Shown here one piece after another: positions 36,041-44,133 of a DNA stretch of 64,000 bases. A program made the position numbers and the translations under genes. The notes under the pieces are model-generated. The model did not search any database. It was not told the origin of the DNA and saw only the letters and a program-made list of their open reading frames with translations. Source of the DNA: Coriobacterium glomerans PW2 (lineage in GTDB: Bacteria; Actinomycetota; Coriobacteriia; Coriobacteriales; Coriobacteriaceae); contig NC_015389.1 of assembly GCF_000195315.1 (NCBI RefSeq), forward strand, positions 1 through 64,000. The letters are read 5' to 3'. Each line of letters begins with the position of its first letter. Within the stretch, counting starts at the first letter, position 1.

Positions 36041-36862
36041 CTATTCAAGTTCTAACGGTATTTGAATTTCAATTAAAAATTTCAGCGAATCATTCTCATT
36101 CCACGGACCTCTATGAACAATTTGCCGCATAGGGTTTAACATTCGATATTGACTGTTCTTTTGTAGCCATTTGGAAAATGCAATATACGCACCGCTGATA
36201 TTTGAAAAATCTCCATATACCATTGTGGAAGCCATAGTCTGTATTGGCTCGGTAATACGAAAACAAAATGACGAAGGCATTGGAGTATTTTTTTGCAGTG
36301 TATTTACCGGAGCACATAATTCAATATCAACATCCCGTTCCTTATATTCTGTATCGTGATAAATTGAAAAAGTATTATTAGATATTTTTATTTTTTTATC
36401 TTTGGCAAAAGCAGAAATTTCATTCCATAAATCTCCTTCAGAATGGTATGTCGGCACAATCTTACGCAAAGAAAGCACTTTTTGCCCCGGTATTGATTTA
36501 ATGGAAATGTTGTAATGTAGTTCGCTTTTATTGCACTGTATCTCGTCTTTGGCAATTGCTATTTTCTTTAATTTTTTCTGTTCGCCTTGTATAACCCGAT
36601 TAATCTCAGACCGTTTTCTCTCAAGGTGTTCAAGAAGTAAATAATCGTCCATATCAAGTACATGTGCTATTTCATCAACATTAAAACCACTGTCTCGCAG
36701 ATACAATATTTTATTTAAACGCGGTATTTGCTCCACCGAGTACAATCGATGTCCTGTCCATTTATCAACTTCTGCCGGCTTCAAGATTCCTATTGCATCG
36801 TAATAGCGAAGCATACGGATTGAAACTTCTGCCAGCTTTGAAAATTCACCTATTCTAAACAT
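36041..36862 (-). CDS. MerR-family regulator with effector-binding domain
   Basis: The start at 36862 (MFRIGEFSKLAEVSIRMLRY) is fixed by AAGGAGGTGATG just upstream, a nearly full match to the 16S anti-SD sequence. The 273-residue product has the MerR helix-turn-helix and wing (RYYDAIGILKPAEVDKWTGHRLYS), a coiled dimerisation helix (HLERKRSEINRVIQGEQKKLKK) and a C-terminal GyrI/BltR-like effector-binding domain (about 120-273). Such regulators twist a 19-base-spaced promoter on ligand binding; the dyad at 35978 is a likely site. The gene is strongly AT-rich compared with the surrounding DNA, indicating transfer from a low-GC bacterium. TTGAAG and TAATAT on the coding strand around 36890-36915 could form its own promoter. 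Confidence 0.88.
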   Translation of the reverse strand: MFRIGEFSKLAEVSIRMLRYYDAIGILKPAEVDKWTGHRLYSVEQIPRLNKILYLRDSGFNVDEIAHVLDMDDYLLLEHLERKRSEINRVIQGEQKKLKKIAIAKDEIQCNKSELHYNISIKSIPGQKVLSLRKIVPTYHSEGDLWNEISAFAKDKKIKISNNTFSIYHDTEYKERDVDIELCAPVNTLQKNTPMPSSFCFRITEPIQTMASTMVYGDFSNISGAYIAFSKWLQKNSQYRMLNPMRQIVHRGPWNENDSLKFLIEIQIPLELE

Positions 36863-36981
36863 TTCATCACCTCCTTTACCGCCATTAAATATTACGGTCG
36901 TTCTTTTATACTTCAATCGTAAAAATACAAATATAAGCAGCATGGTTTTCACACGTTACCGAAGTTCTGTGAGGGGGGGGG

Positions 36982-37064
36982 GTGCTCAGTAAAGGTGATC
37001 ACATCCGGTGACCAAAGTGCTCAGAAACCAATGCTCTTTTTGCTCAGAAACTATTAACTAAATA
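36982..37064 (+). mobile_element. IS21-like right end, copy 2
   Basis: This 83-base copy matches 35017-35099 with about six mismatches in the same orientation. It is preceded by a run of ten G (36973-36982) and followed immediately by a truncated E gene. No IS21 gene lies before it, so it is a solo end left after deletion or recombination. Confidence 0.7.
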
Positions 37065-37066
37065 CA

Positions 37067-37597
37067 GACGCGAGGGCCGCCTCCTTCGAGCGGGCCTTCG
37101 GTCTCGACGGCTACTTCTCCCCCTCGTGGGGCCGCAGCACGCGATCCGGCCGTGGGGCCCGAAGGAGGACACCGATACCAACGAGACGCGACGCGAGCTG
37201 TTCGAAGGCGACATGGAGGATGTCCGCCTCTGCGCGCTCCGCTACGGCGTCGACGCGACCGCCCTCCTCGATCTGAAGCGCACCTGCGCGGGCGTCTTCA
37301 CCCGGCTCTTCGCCTACAGCAAGACCGGCCCCTCCTGCGCCTACGAGTGGAACCTCGGCTTCGCCCTTCCCTATCCGCACGCCGGCCGGTTCCAGACGAG
37401 GTGCAGCGGGCCTCATCCCCCAGAAGGGCTTCTGTCTCTTCAACGGCTCCTCGCCTTTGCCGGGATACCCCGACGACTGGTTCGACGACGACGGCCTGTC
37501 CAGAGTCTGCCAGTACCAGGGCTTCGACTTCATCGGCGACGGGCGCGCCCTGATGGACGTCGCACTCGACTTCTGCGACCATCCGAAGGAGGTGTGA
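37067..37597 (+). pseudogene. E-family relic E4, 5'-truncated with frameshifts
   Basis: Similarity to E1 begins at RAASFERAFGLDGYFSPSW directly behind the IS end. A one-base loss near 37125 changes frame to QHAIRPWGPKEDTD through CAYEWNLGFALPYPHAGR, and another near 37400 to PQKGFCLFNGSSPLPGYPDDW and GFDFIGDGRALMDVALDFCD. The N-terminal 150 residues are absent. It is closest to E1, so the decayed unit 37.1-38.0 kb is a duplicate of the 16.7-19.1 kb unit. Confidence 0.75.
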
Positions 37598-37598
37598 G

Positions 37599-37682
37599 AT
37601 GGAATTCGATATCAACCAGGAGCGGCGCAGGTACAGCGAGCTCATGAATGATTCGCGGCGAGAGATCGATCAGTCGAGCTGA
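37599..37682 (+). pseudogene. cc/DUF4176 fusion relic
   Basis: A 27-codon frame starts MEFDINQERRRYSELMND, like the cc gene at 17641, and ends EIDQSS, like DUF4176 copy 2. Everything between has been deleted and the frame is kept. It starts just after the E4 stop, the same spacing as in the intact unit. Confidence 0.7.
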
Positions 37683-38045
37683 ACGCGCCAGCGCGACGTC
37701 CGGAGGCGCCTGTACGCGCGGATGAGGAGCCTCATCTCCCGCGCCAGCCGGCGGGCAGGAGGGCATGGCGATGCTCCGTATCCCGCCGAAGGGGATCAGG
37801 CCGAACACGTCGGAGAGGATCGAGAAGGCGACCATGGCCGCCATCACCGTCAGCATCATCACGTCGGTCGAGGACGGCGAGGAGAGCATCTCCAGGAAGA
37901 GCAGTACCATGCCGATCGTGCAGGCGGGCAGCACCAGCACCCCCAAGAGGAACACGGGCTGGTAGTACCTGCCCTCCCTCATGGAGACGTAGCGACGCCA
38001 GTCGCGCAGCTCGAAGCTGTAGTCGAACGTGGCGGGAAGCAGCAT
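37670..38045 (-). pseudogene. YcxB-like membrane protein relic Y3, internal deletion
   Basis: The first about 97 codons match Y1 (FDYSFELRDWRRYVSMREGR, two membrane segments, GVFG-like DVFGLIPFGG). After RSIAMP the sequence jumps, with a frame change, to REMRLLIRAYRRLRTSRWRV and the same end as Y1. About 300 bases with the soluble domain are missing. A G11 run on the coding strand (38054-38064) lies 8 bases before the start where Y1 has G5. Confidence 0.75.
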
Positions 38046-38053
38046 GACGTGAA

Positions 38054-38064
38054 CCCCCCCCCCC
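38054..38064 (-). repeat. G11 homopolymer in the ribosome-binding position of Y3
   Basis: Eleven C on the plus strand (G on the coding strand) lie exactly where Y1 has a G5 purine-rich site, 8 bases before the ATG. A changing run length here would alter Shine-Dalgarno strength and spacing. TACAAT on the coding strand follows upstream near 38100 as a -10 candidate. Confidence 0.6.
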
Positions 38065-38189
38065 TTGGGATCTTCGCCCGACGGTCATCGGGAGGATTGT
38101 AGCATGGGGATGGTGGTCGGCTTTGTCGGCCCTTCCAGCGCTGACGTCAGCTCCGCCTTCGTGAAATCACGTATAGACGTTTCGAAGAA

Positions 38190-38603
38190 ATGAGAGAAAC
38201 CTCCTCTCTCACATCGGATGAGATCGAGATCGCCGGTCCCTCGACCCTTTCTGATGAGGTTGAAGCTGCGAGTCCTTCAGCCTTCTCCGAAGATAGTGTG
38301 AGGAGCAAACAGCTTGATGCCGCTTTGATGACAGGAAATGCGCTTTGCCTTGGCGATTTTCACCAGGAAGTTCGGGGCCGTTTTCCTGTCTTGTCTTATT
38401 TCGAGAGCGGTTTTAGGGAAGAACTTAGACGCGGCAATCTTTCGACGGGATTGGAAGCGTTCGCGATAAAAGCCCTTATCAGAGAGAATTTCGTATTCAT
38501 TCTCATGTACAACAAGAAGAATGAGAACGCTCGACGAGCGATAAAGCAGCATATTTTATATTCACCGTCCCTGGCGACTTGCGGGCGGATTCCGACAAAA
38601 TGA
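38190..38603 (+). CDS. hypothetical protein, possibly truncated
   Basis: The 137-residue product has an acidic, Ser-rich N terminus (MRETSSLTSDEIEIAGPSTL) and a hydrophobic middle to late part (NFVFILMYNKKNENARRAIK). I do not recognise it. GAAGAA precedes the ATG. The second half is AT-richer than neighbours. A perfect 12-base palindrome GCTGACGTCAGC lies at 38140-38151 upstream. It sits at the edge of the accessory block and may be a broken gene. The next 280 bases to the tRNA hold no gene. Confidence 0.4.
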   Translation: MRETSSLTSDEIEIAGPSTLSDEVEAASPSAFSEDSVRSKQLDAALMTGNALCLGDFHQEVRGRFPVLSYFESGFREELRRGNLSTGLEAFAIKALIRENFVFILMYNKKNENARRAIKQHILYSPSLATCGRIPTK

Positions 38604-38807
38604 CGGCGTGTGCCACGATGTTTTTTGCTGGAACTCCCCGCAACTTCGCCGCGGCCCTTCAGCTGGCGGCGTGGGGATCTGTCGATGCCGCCTCGGCGCG
38701 TCGGCGACGCGGACAGGGAACCCTCTGATGAGACCGGCCCGTCGCTCGCCCGCCACAATGCGCGCCGCCTGCGCGTCCACGCATCGGGGAGGACAGACGG
38801 ATCCGTC

Positions 38808-38837
38808 TTGCTCTTCTCCTGCCGACCGCGTTATACT
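38808..38837 (+). promoter_or_regulatory. promoter for tRNA-Gly and purB
   Basis: TTGCTC (38808-38813) and TATACT (38832-38837) are separated by 18 bases, a reasonable sigma-70-type promoter, about 50 bases before the tRNA. Confidence 0.55.
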
Positions 38838-38886
38838 GATGCACGCAATCGACGCTCGGCGCCCTTCGTCGGCGAGCGCAGATCAG

Positions 38887-38961
38887 GCGGGTGTTGCCAA
38901 GTGGTAAGGCCCCAGCTTCCCAAGCTGGTATTCGCGGGTTCGAGTCCCGTCACCCGCTCCA
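38887..38961 (+). tRNA. tRNA-Gly (CCC anticodon)
   Basis: A complete cloverleaf: acceptor GCGGGTG pairs with CACCCGC, the anticodon stem CCAGC/GCTGG frames loop TTCCCAA (anticodon CCC), and the T arm GCGGG-TTCGAGT-CCCGT is present. The CCA end is encoded. It marks the edge of the accessory region. Confidence 0.96.
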
Positions 38962-38969
38962 GAGCACAC

Positions 38970-39003
38970 ACAGCCCGCGGCGAATGCGCTCCGGGCTGTT
39001 TTT
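38970..39003 (+). terminator. intrinsic terminator after tRNA-Gly
   Basis: ACAGCCCG (38970-38977) pairs with CGGGCTGT (38992-38999), followed by TTTT. It lies between the tRNA and purB, so part of the transcription ends here. Confidence 0.75.
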
Positions 39004-39041
39004 CGTTTCTGACCGTCGGATATCCAGCCGAAGGAGCCACC

Positions 39042-40430
39042 ATGATCGATCGCTACACCCGTCCGGAGATGGGCGCCGTCTTCTCGCTCGAGAACAAGTA
39101 CGCCATCTGGCAGGAGATCGAGGTGCTCGCTTGCGAGGCCCAGGCGGAGCTTGGGGTCATCGGCATCACGCGCCGTGAGGCGGCTTGGATCCGCGAGCAC
39201 GCGGCCTTCAGCTGCGAAGAGGTCGATGAGATCGAACGCGTCACGAACCATGATGTCATCGCCTTTCTCACCAACATGGGCGCATACATCGATGCCAAGG
39301 CGCCTGAAGGGGCTCCCAAGCCCAGTCGTTGGGTGCACTACGGCATGACCAGCTCGGATCTGGGCGACACGGCGCTGTGTCGGCAGCTCGTCCAGGCGAC
39401 CGATATCCTGATCGAGGATGTGCGCTCCCTGGGCGCGATCTGCCGCCGTCGCGGCCTGGAGGAGCGCGATACCCTGTGCGTCGGGCGCACTCATGGCATT
39501 CACGCCGAGCCCATGACGTTCGGCATGAAGTTCGGCAGCTGGGCCTGGGAGCTCAGACGCGACCTCGACCGCCTTATGGAGGCGCGCGAACAGGTTGCCG
39601 TCGGCGCGATCTCCGGTGCGGTGGGAACCTATTCCTCCATTGATCCCTTCGTCGAGGGCTATGTCTGCGAGCATCTGGGGCTCACAGGCGATCCGCTTTC
39701 CACACAGGTCATAAGCCGTGACCATCATGCGTATCTCGCCGGGGTGCTCGCCTGCACCGCCGCCACCTGCGAGCGCATCGCCACCGAGATCCGCGCCCTG
39801 CAGAAGACCGACACCCTTGAAGCGGAGGAGCCGTTTCGACGCGGCCAGAAGGGGTCGTCCGCCATGCCCCACAAGCGCAATCCCATCACCGCCGAGAAGG
39901 TCTGCGGACTGGCGCGCGTCGTGAAGGCCAACGCGCAGGTCGCCTTCGACGATGTGGCGCTGTGGCACGAACGCGACATCTCCCACAGCTCCGCCGAACG
40001 CGTCGCCCAGGCAGACAGCTTCATCGCCTTGGACCACATGCTCTGCTGCCTGACGCGCATCGTGGACGGTCTCGTTCTGTATCCGGCGAACATGCACGCC
40101 AACCTCGATCGGACCCGCGGGCTCATCTTCTCCTCGAAAGTGCTGCTCGCCTTGGTGGATACCGGCATCACGCGCGAAGACGCCTATGCGATCGTGCAGC
40201 GCGCTTCCATGCGGGTCTGGGAGGACGTCCACGAGTCGCGCCCGGGAAGAACCCTGCGCGAGTGCTTGGAGCTCGATCCGGCGTGCACGCTCACCGCTTC
40301 CGACCTCGACGGGATCTTCGACCCGCGCAGCTTTCTCACGCGCGCGGACGTCGTCTTCGATCGCCTCGAGAGCCTCAGCTTCGCATCGACGCCGGCGGGA
40401 GGGACGCATGGGCCGCGATTTCACGGGTGA
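39042..40430 (+). CDS. purB: adenylosuccinate lyase
   Basis: PurB performs two beta-eliminations in purine synthesis (SAICAR to AICAR, adenylosuccinate to AMP). The ATG at 39042 follows AAGGAG and gives a 462-residue protein starting MIDRYTRPEMGAVFSLENKY. Motifs of the fumarase/aspartase superfamily are visible: HYGMTSSDLGDTAL, GRTHGIHAEPMTFGMKF, and the signature GSSAMPHKRNPITAE (about 270-285) with the catalytic serine loop. The C terminus is typical (EDVHESRPGRTLRECL). It overlaps the next gene by 23 bases. purC lies 5 kb downstream in the same direction. Confidence 0.97.
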   Translation: MIDRYTRPEMGAVFSLENKYAIWQEIEVLACEAQAELGVIGITRREAAWIREHAAFSCEEVDEIERVTNHDVIAFLTNMGAYIDAKAPEGAPKPSRWVHYGMTSSDLGDTALCRQLVQATDILIEDVRSLGAICRRRGLEERDTLCVGRTHGIHAEPMTFGMKFGSWAWELRRDLDRLMEAREQVAVGAISGAVGTYSSIDPFVEGYVCEHLGLTGDPLSTQVISRDHHAYLAGVLACTAATCERIATEIRALQKTDTLEAEEPFRRGQKGSSAMPHKRNPITAEKVCGLARVVKANAQVAFDDVALWHERDISHSSAERVAQADSFIALDHMLCCLTRIVDGLVLYPANMHANLDRTRGLIFSSKVLLALVDTGITREDAYAIVQRASMRVWEDVHESRPGRTLRECLELDPACTLTASDLDGIFDPRSFLTRADVVFDRLESLSFASTPAGGTHGPRFHG

Positions 40431-41649
40431 ATCCAAGCCTGCCGAGCGAGGCGGCATCACGCGCCGTCGGTTCACGCTCGCAGGACTTCTCACGCTGGGA
40501 GCCGCCTCCGCGGCGGGAGTGCTCAGCGGATGCTCCTCGCATGACGGTGGTTCCGCCGCCTCTGCGGGAGACCCCCAGGTGATCAACGACAAATCCAAGA
40601 TCGTCTCCGTGATCGAGGACTACGACAAAGCCGAGGCGCAGCTGGAGCCCAAACAGACCTGGAAGCTTCCCTTGGGCACGGTCCTGTTCCACACGGAGGG
40701 TTCATGGGCGGTGGCGATGCTCGCGCCAGCCTCAGCGCAGACCCCCAACAAGCTGGGAGCCCTCAGCCTCGCGAGCGGCAAGATGGCCACGCTCGTCGAT
40801 GCGCCCGCGCAGGGGACGGGCTATGGGTTCTTCGATGCTCGCTGCTCCGATTCGGTGTGCGCCTGGGTGGAGATGGACTTCGCTCGGCGCGTCTGGGTGC
40901 TCATGGCGCAAGAGCTCTCAGCCGGCAGGGTCTCAGGCGACCCCGTGAAGCTCGACGAGGGGGACAGAGATTACGAGCCCGCTCGCTTCACCGTGAACGG
41001 CTCCAGCGTCATTTGGCTGCATATGCCCACGGCAACTGGCAAGCGCTCCGCGGAGAACTCCTCATGCATGCGTTGGAGCGTCGGCGAGCGAGAGGGTGCT
41101 CAGCTCGTGGAGTCTCAGGGCCGCTTCTCGACGCAGCCGCGCTGCGCCGAGGGCATCCTGACGCTGACACCGCGCGTGCTGCAGTCCAAGGGGACGTATA
41201 TCGGTATGACCGCATACGACCTCACAAGATCAGAAGTCACCAAGGTCGACCAGCTCATATTGCCCGAAGGGGTCAAACCGTTCGAGGCGGTGTACATGAA
41301 CGAGCGCTTCGCCTTCTCGATCGAGGCCGCATACGATGGTGTCGGCGCGTTGGGCAAGATGGGCACGTTCATCGGGCGCGCAGGTGACTCCTACGTGTTC
41401 CTCGAGCGCGAACCGCTCGCGTGCCCGGTCGCAAACGGCGGGCGCTATCTCATCAAGTCCCAGTCGTCGCACTTCCTCATCGATACCGATGCCAAGACCT
41501 ACGCGACGCTGCGCGCGCCGGACCGCTGCCTGGACTTCGGGGACTATCCTGCGAGCGAGGGTGCGACAACGAAGATTCTCACATATGCGACCACCCGCAA
41601 CGATCAGGGCATCCCCGACGCTGTGACCGCGCGCCTCTTCTCGATCTAG
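40408..41649 (+). CDS. Tat-exported lipoprotein, beta-propeller-like
   Basis: The 413-residue product has a twin-arginine signal (ITRRRFTLAGLLTLGAASAA) followed by a lipobox VLSGC with Cys about 43, so it is exported folded and lipid-anchored outside the membrane. The mature part has repeated strand patterns (ACRC-type loops such as GYGFFDARCSDSVCAWVEMD, and GGRYLIKSQSSHFLID) suggesting a beta-propeller; the ligand is unknown. GGGAGGG precedes the ATG. The start overlaps purB, so expression is coupled to it. A G8 run (41667-41674) lies downstream of the stop, and about 215 bases to the next gene hold nothing else obvious. Confidence 0.75.
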   Translation: MGRDFTGESKPAERGGITRRRFTLAGLLTLGAASAAGVLSGCSSHDGGSAASAGDPQVINDKSKIVSVIEDYDKAEAQLEPKQTWKLPLGTVLFHTEGSWAVAMLAPASAQTPNKLGALSLASGKMATLVDAPAQGTGYGFFDARCSDSVCAWVEMDFARRVWVLMAQELSAGRVSGDPVKLDEGDRDYEPARFTVNGSSVIWLHMPTATGKRSAENSSCMRWSVGEREGAQLVESQGRFSTQPRCAEGILTLTPRVLQSKGTYIGMTAYDLTRSEVTKVDQLILPEGVKPFEAVYMNERFAFSIEAAYDGVGALGKMGTFIGRAGDSYVFLEREPLACPVANGGRYLIKSQSSHFLIDTDAKTYATLRAPDRCLDFGDYPASEGATTKILTYATTRNDQGIPDAVTARLFSI

Positions 41650-41866
41650 CCTCCATCGGGCGGGGAGGGGGGGGTTCCGCTGAGTCCGCGGACCGGCCCT
41701 TCGTGCTTCTCACCGAAAACATCCAACCGCTTTGAAATAATCCGCGCATCCCGAATAAATCGACAAAGCGCGCTGGTATGCTATGGAGATCGGCGCATAT
41801 CGGGGAATTGTACGCCGCATCTCGGGGAGTGGTCCGGCCGGGCCACTGGCATAATCTGGAGGGATC

Positions 41867-42433
41867 ATGAACAGCAACGCAATGAAAAGAAAAACGGTCG
41901 TCGCCTCGCTATTCGCTATCATCGTGATATGCGCGGTGCTGCTCGGAGGCTGCGGGGGGCCGTCAGACGCCGACATCATCCGAACAAAGATCAGTGAGAA
42001 TCTCGACTCGGTAAAACAGCTCAAAGACGATACGATCGATAAGATGATCGGCGACGGTGCCGACTCGATCAAAGAGTATGGCATCGACCCCAAAGAGGTC
42101 ACCCGATCGCTCTTCGACAAGTTCGACTACAAGATCAACAGCATCGATGTGAACGGCAACAAGGCAACGGCTCACGTCACGCTGACCTGCAAGTCATTCA
42201 AAGAAATCATGACGAAATTCCAAGAGAAGATCTTTGCGCAGGCCATGCAGAACCATGCAAAAACCGGCTCCGATGACTTCAACAAGATAATGAAAGATGC
42301 ACTCGAGAGCTCGGTCGATCAGGCGGATCCACGCGACACCGATTGCGATTTCAACTTCACGAAGAAGACCGACGAATGGTCCGCGGACGCGACCCAAAGC
42401 GATGAGCTCGCCCGCGCGCTAGGGCAGCGATAG
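41867..42433 (+). CDS. lipoprotein, DUF5105-like (paralogue 1)
   Basis: The 188-residue product has a lipoprotein signal (KRKTVVASLFAIIVICAVLL, lipobox LGGC). The mature domain is alpha/beta with the repeated pattern ISENLDSVKQLKDDTIDKMI, YGIDPKEVTRSLFDKFDYKI and SIDVNGNKATAHVTL. A paralogue with the same segments follows at 42554. CTGGAGGGATC precedes the start and is nearly identical at the paralogue. Family assignment to DUF5105-type lipoproteins is tentative. Function unknown; an exported cell-envelope role next to a two-component system is likely. Confidence 0.75.
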   Translation: MNSNAMKRKTVVASLFAIIVICAVLLGGCGGPSDADIIRTKISENLDSVKQLKDDTIDKMIGDGADSIKEYGIDPKEVTRSLFDKFDYKINSIDVNGNKATAHVTLTCKSFKEIMTKFQEKIFAQAMQNHAKTGSDDFNKIMKDALESSVDQADPRDTDCDFNFTKKTDEWSADATQSDELARALGQR

Positions 42434-42553
42434 AACGCGCTCTCGCACCTCGGCGGCTCGCGCGAGCCACGTCGAGCTTGTTCCACATCGTTCAGCTCGA
42501 CCGAAGTGAATACGTCCGCAACCGATGTCAATCTCGTTTTCCGTGGAGGGATC

Positions 42554-43153
42554 ATGAAGAAGAGGAGCGTGTTTGCGTTCGCCGTCGCATCTCTGATGGC
42601 GGCACTGTGCATGGTATCGCTGAGCAGCTGCGGGTTGCCCGTAGCAGAGGGAATGATCGCGCGCAACCTCAGTGAGAGGCTCGACTCGGTCAAGCATGCC
42701 GACGAAAAGATCACCGACTCGATGCTCGGTGATGCGAGCAGAGAGTTCCGGGAGCTCAACATCGACCCCAAAGAGTTCGCCAAGTCGTTTTTCGAGGCTT
42801 TCGACTACAAGATCGAGGATATCGAGATTGATGGCGATACCGCGACCGCGCACGTGAGCATCAACTGCAAGCAGCTGCAGTCCTTCATCGGCCATCTCGT
42901 GGTCGAGTTGGGTTCGAACATAAAGGGCTATTCGGATATGGGCAATTACGCCAAGCTGAAGAACCTCATGCGCGACAGCATGATGAAGGCGATCAAGGAT
43001 ACCGAGACCAAGAAGACCGACTGCACGTTCATCTATCACAGAGGCGACGATGGCACGTGGAACGCGGATTCGGACAAGGCTCGCGACGCGCTCGCCCATG
43101 CGATGGGCATTAACGACACGATAAGGGGCATGTCGTCGGGGTCTTGGTTATAG
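42554..43153 (+). CDS. lipoprotein, DUF5105-like (paralogue 2)
   Basis: The ATG at 42554 follows GTGGAGGGATC. The 199-residue product has a signal (KKRSVFAFAVASLMAALCMV, lipobox LSSC) and aligns with paralogue 1: LSERLDSVKHADEKITDSML, NIDPKEFAKSFFEAFDYKIE, IEIDGDTATAHVSI, and a final WNADSDKARDALAHAMG. The two genes are a tandem duplication. The 250 bases that follow to the response regulator contain no convincing gene. Confidence 0.75.
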   Translation: MKKRSVFAFAVASLMAALCMVSLSSCGLPVAEGMIARNLSERLDSVKHADEKITDSMLGDASREFRELNIDPKEFAKSFFEAFDYKIEDIEIDGDTATAHVSINCKQLQSFIGHLVVELGSNIKGYSDMGNYAKLKNLMRDSMMKAIKDTETKKTDCTFIYHRGDDGTWNADSDKARDALAHAMGINDTIRGMSSGSWL

Positions 43154-43404
43154 GAGATCTCACTGCGCTCCGCGCCGCGATGAGAGCGCTCCGGCCGCAT
43201 GACGGTATCGCGACGGAGCGCCGCGGCGAATTTGACGAGATATATCGCCTGCTGGAAGAAAACCGCAGATATGGGAATACTTCACATCATGAGCGCATTC
43301 GACGTCTGCAGATGCGACGAGCCTCCGACGGCTGATGTGCAATCGCGCGTCGCCTGCGCTAGAATGAATTGATTCTTTCAATGTTGAGATGAGGAGGCCT
43401 CGTC

Positions 43405-44133
43405 ATGGCTTCGGATGCGAGAAAAATTCTGCTGGTCGAAGACGAGAAGGCTATCCGCGACGCCGTCGCAGCCTATCTCGAGCGCGAAGGTTACTGGGTC
43501 GTCGGTGTCGGGGACGGCCAATCTGCGGTCGAGGAGTTCGAAAAGCATCAGTTCGATCTGATCGTACTCGACCTCATGCTGCCCAAGCTCTCAGGCGAGC
43601 GCGTCTGCCGTGCCATTCGCGACACCTCGGATGTACCCATCATCATGCTGACCGCCAAAGGCGAGGTGGAGGATCGCATCATCGGTCTTGAACTCGGCGC
43701 CGACGATTACATCATCAAGCCGTTCTCGCCTCGCGAGCTCGTCGCGAGGGTTCGCGCGCTGTTTCGGCGCACTCATCTGGCCGACGAGCCCCAAGTCGAG
43801 GTGCTCGATTTCGGGGATCTGGTCATCGATATCTCCGGGCACAAGATCTTGGTGGAGGGCAACGAGGTTGATCTCACCGCCTCCGAGTTCAAGCTTCTGA
43901 CCACGCTCGCGCGCCATCCCGGGCGCGTCTACAACCGCATGGAGCTGGTCGAGAAGGTTTTGGGGTACGACTTCGAGGGCTATGAGCGCACGATCGACTC
44001 GCACGTCAAGAACCTCCGCGCCAAGCTCGGCGATGATCCCAAGAAGCCCAAATGGCTCTACACGGTCCACGGAGTGGGTTACCGCTTCGAGGCTCCGGCC
44101 CAGCCGGCGGCGAAGGCTGACGAGAGCGAGTAG
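43405..44133 (+). CDS. OmpR/PhoB-family response regulator
   Basis: A 242-residue regulator. The receiver domain has acidic residues EDE (12-14), phosphoacceptor Asp56 in LIVLDLMLPKLSG, Thr in MLTAK and Lys in IIKPFSPREL. The C-terminal winged helix is of OmpR type (VDLTASEFKLLTTLARHPGR, then SHVKNLRAKLGDD and YTVHGVGYRFE). The ATG follows GAGGAGGCCTC. The kinase gene begins immediately after the stop, forming a pair. Targets are not evident; the adjacent lipoprotein genes are candidates. Confidence 0.95.
   Translation: MASDARKILLVEDEKAIRDAVAAYLEREGYWVVGVGDGQSAVEEFEKHQFDLIVLDLMLPKLSGERVCRAIRDTSDVPIIMLTAKGEVEDRIIGLELGADDYIIKPFSPRELVARVRALFRRTHLADEPQVEVLDFGDLVIDISGHKILVEGNEVDLTASEFKLLTTLARHPGRVYNRMELVEKVLGYDFEGYERTIDSHVKNLRAKLGDDPKKPKWLYTVHGVGYRFEAPAQPAAKADESE

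Noticed and set aside
12600-38100. CRISPR array or phage defence island
   Set aside because: No short regularly spaced repeats, no cas genes, and no restriction or toxin-antitoxin pair that I can recognise; the repeats here are gene-length paralogues.
38886-38961. tRNA-Gly as the attachment site of an integrated element
   Set aside because: No duplicated tRNA 3' end was found at the other side of the accessory block and no integrase gene is present.
38883-40598. 571-codon minus-strand frame opposite purB
   Set aside because: Antisense to a clear purB gene and runs through the tRNA-Gly gene.
43144-43335. 63-codon frame between the second lipoprotein and the response regulator
   Set aside because: No ribosome-binding site at a usual distance, overlaps the lipoprotein end and shows no family pattern.
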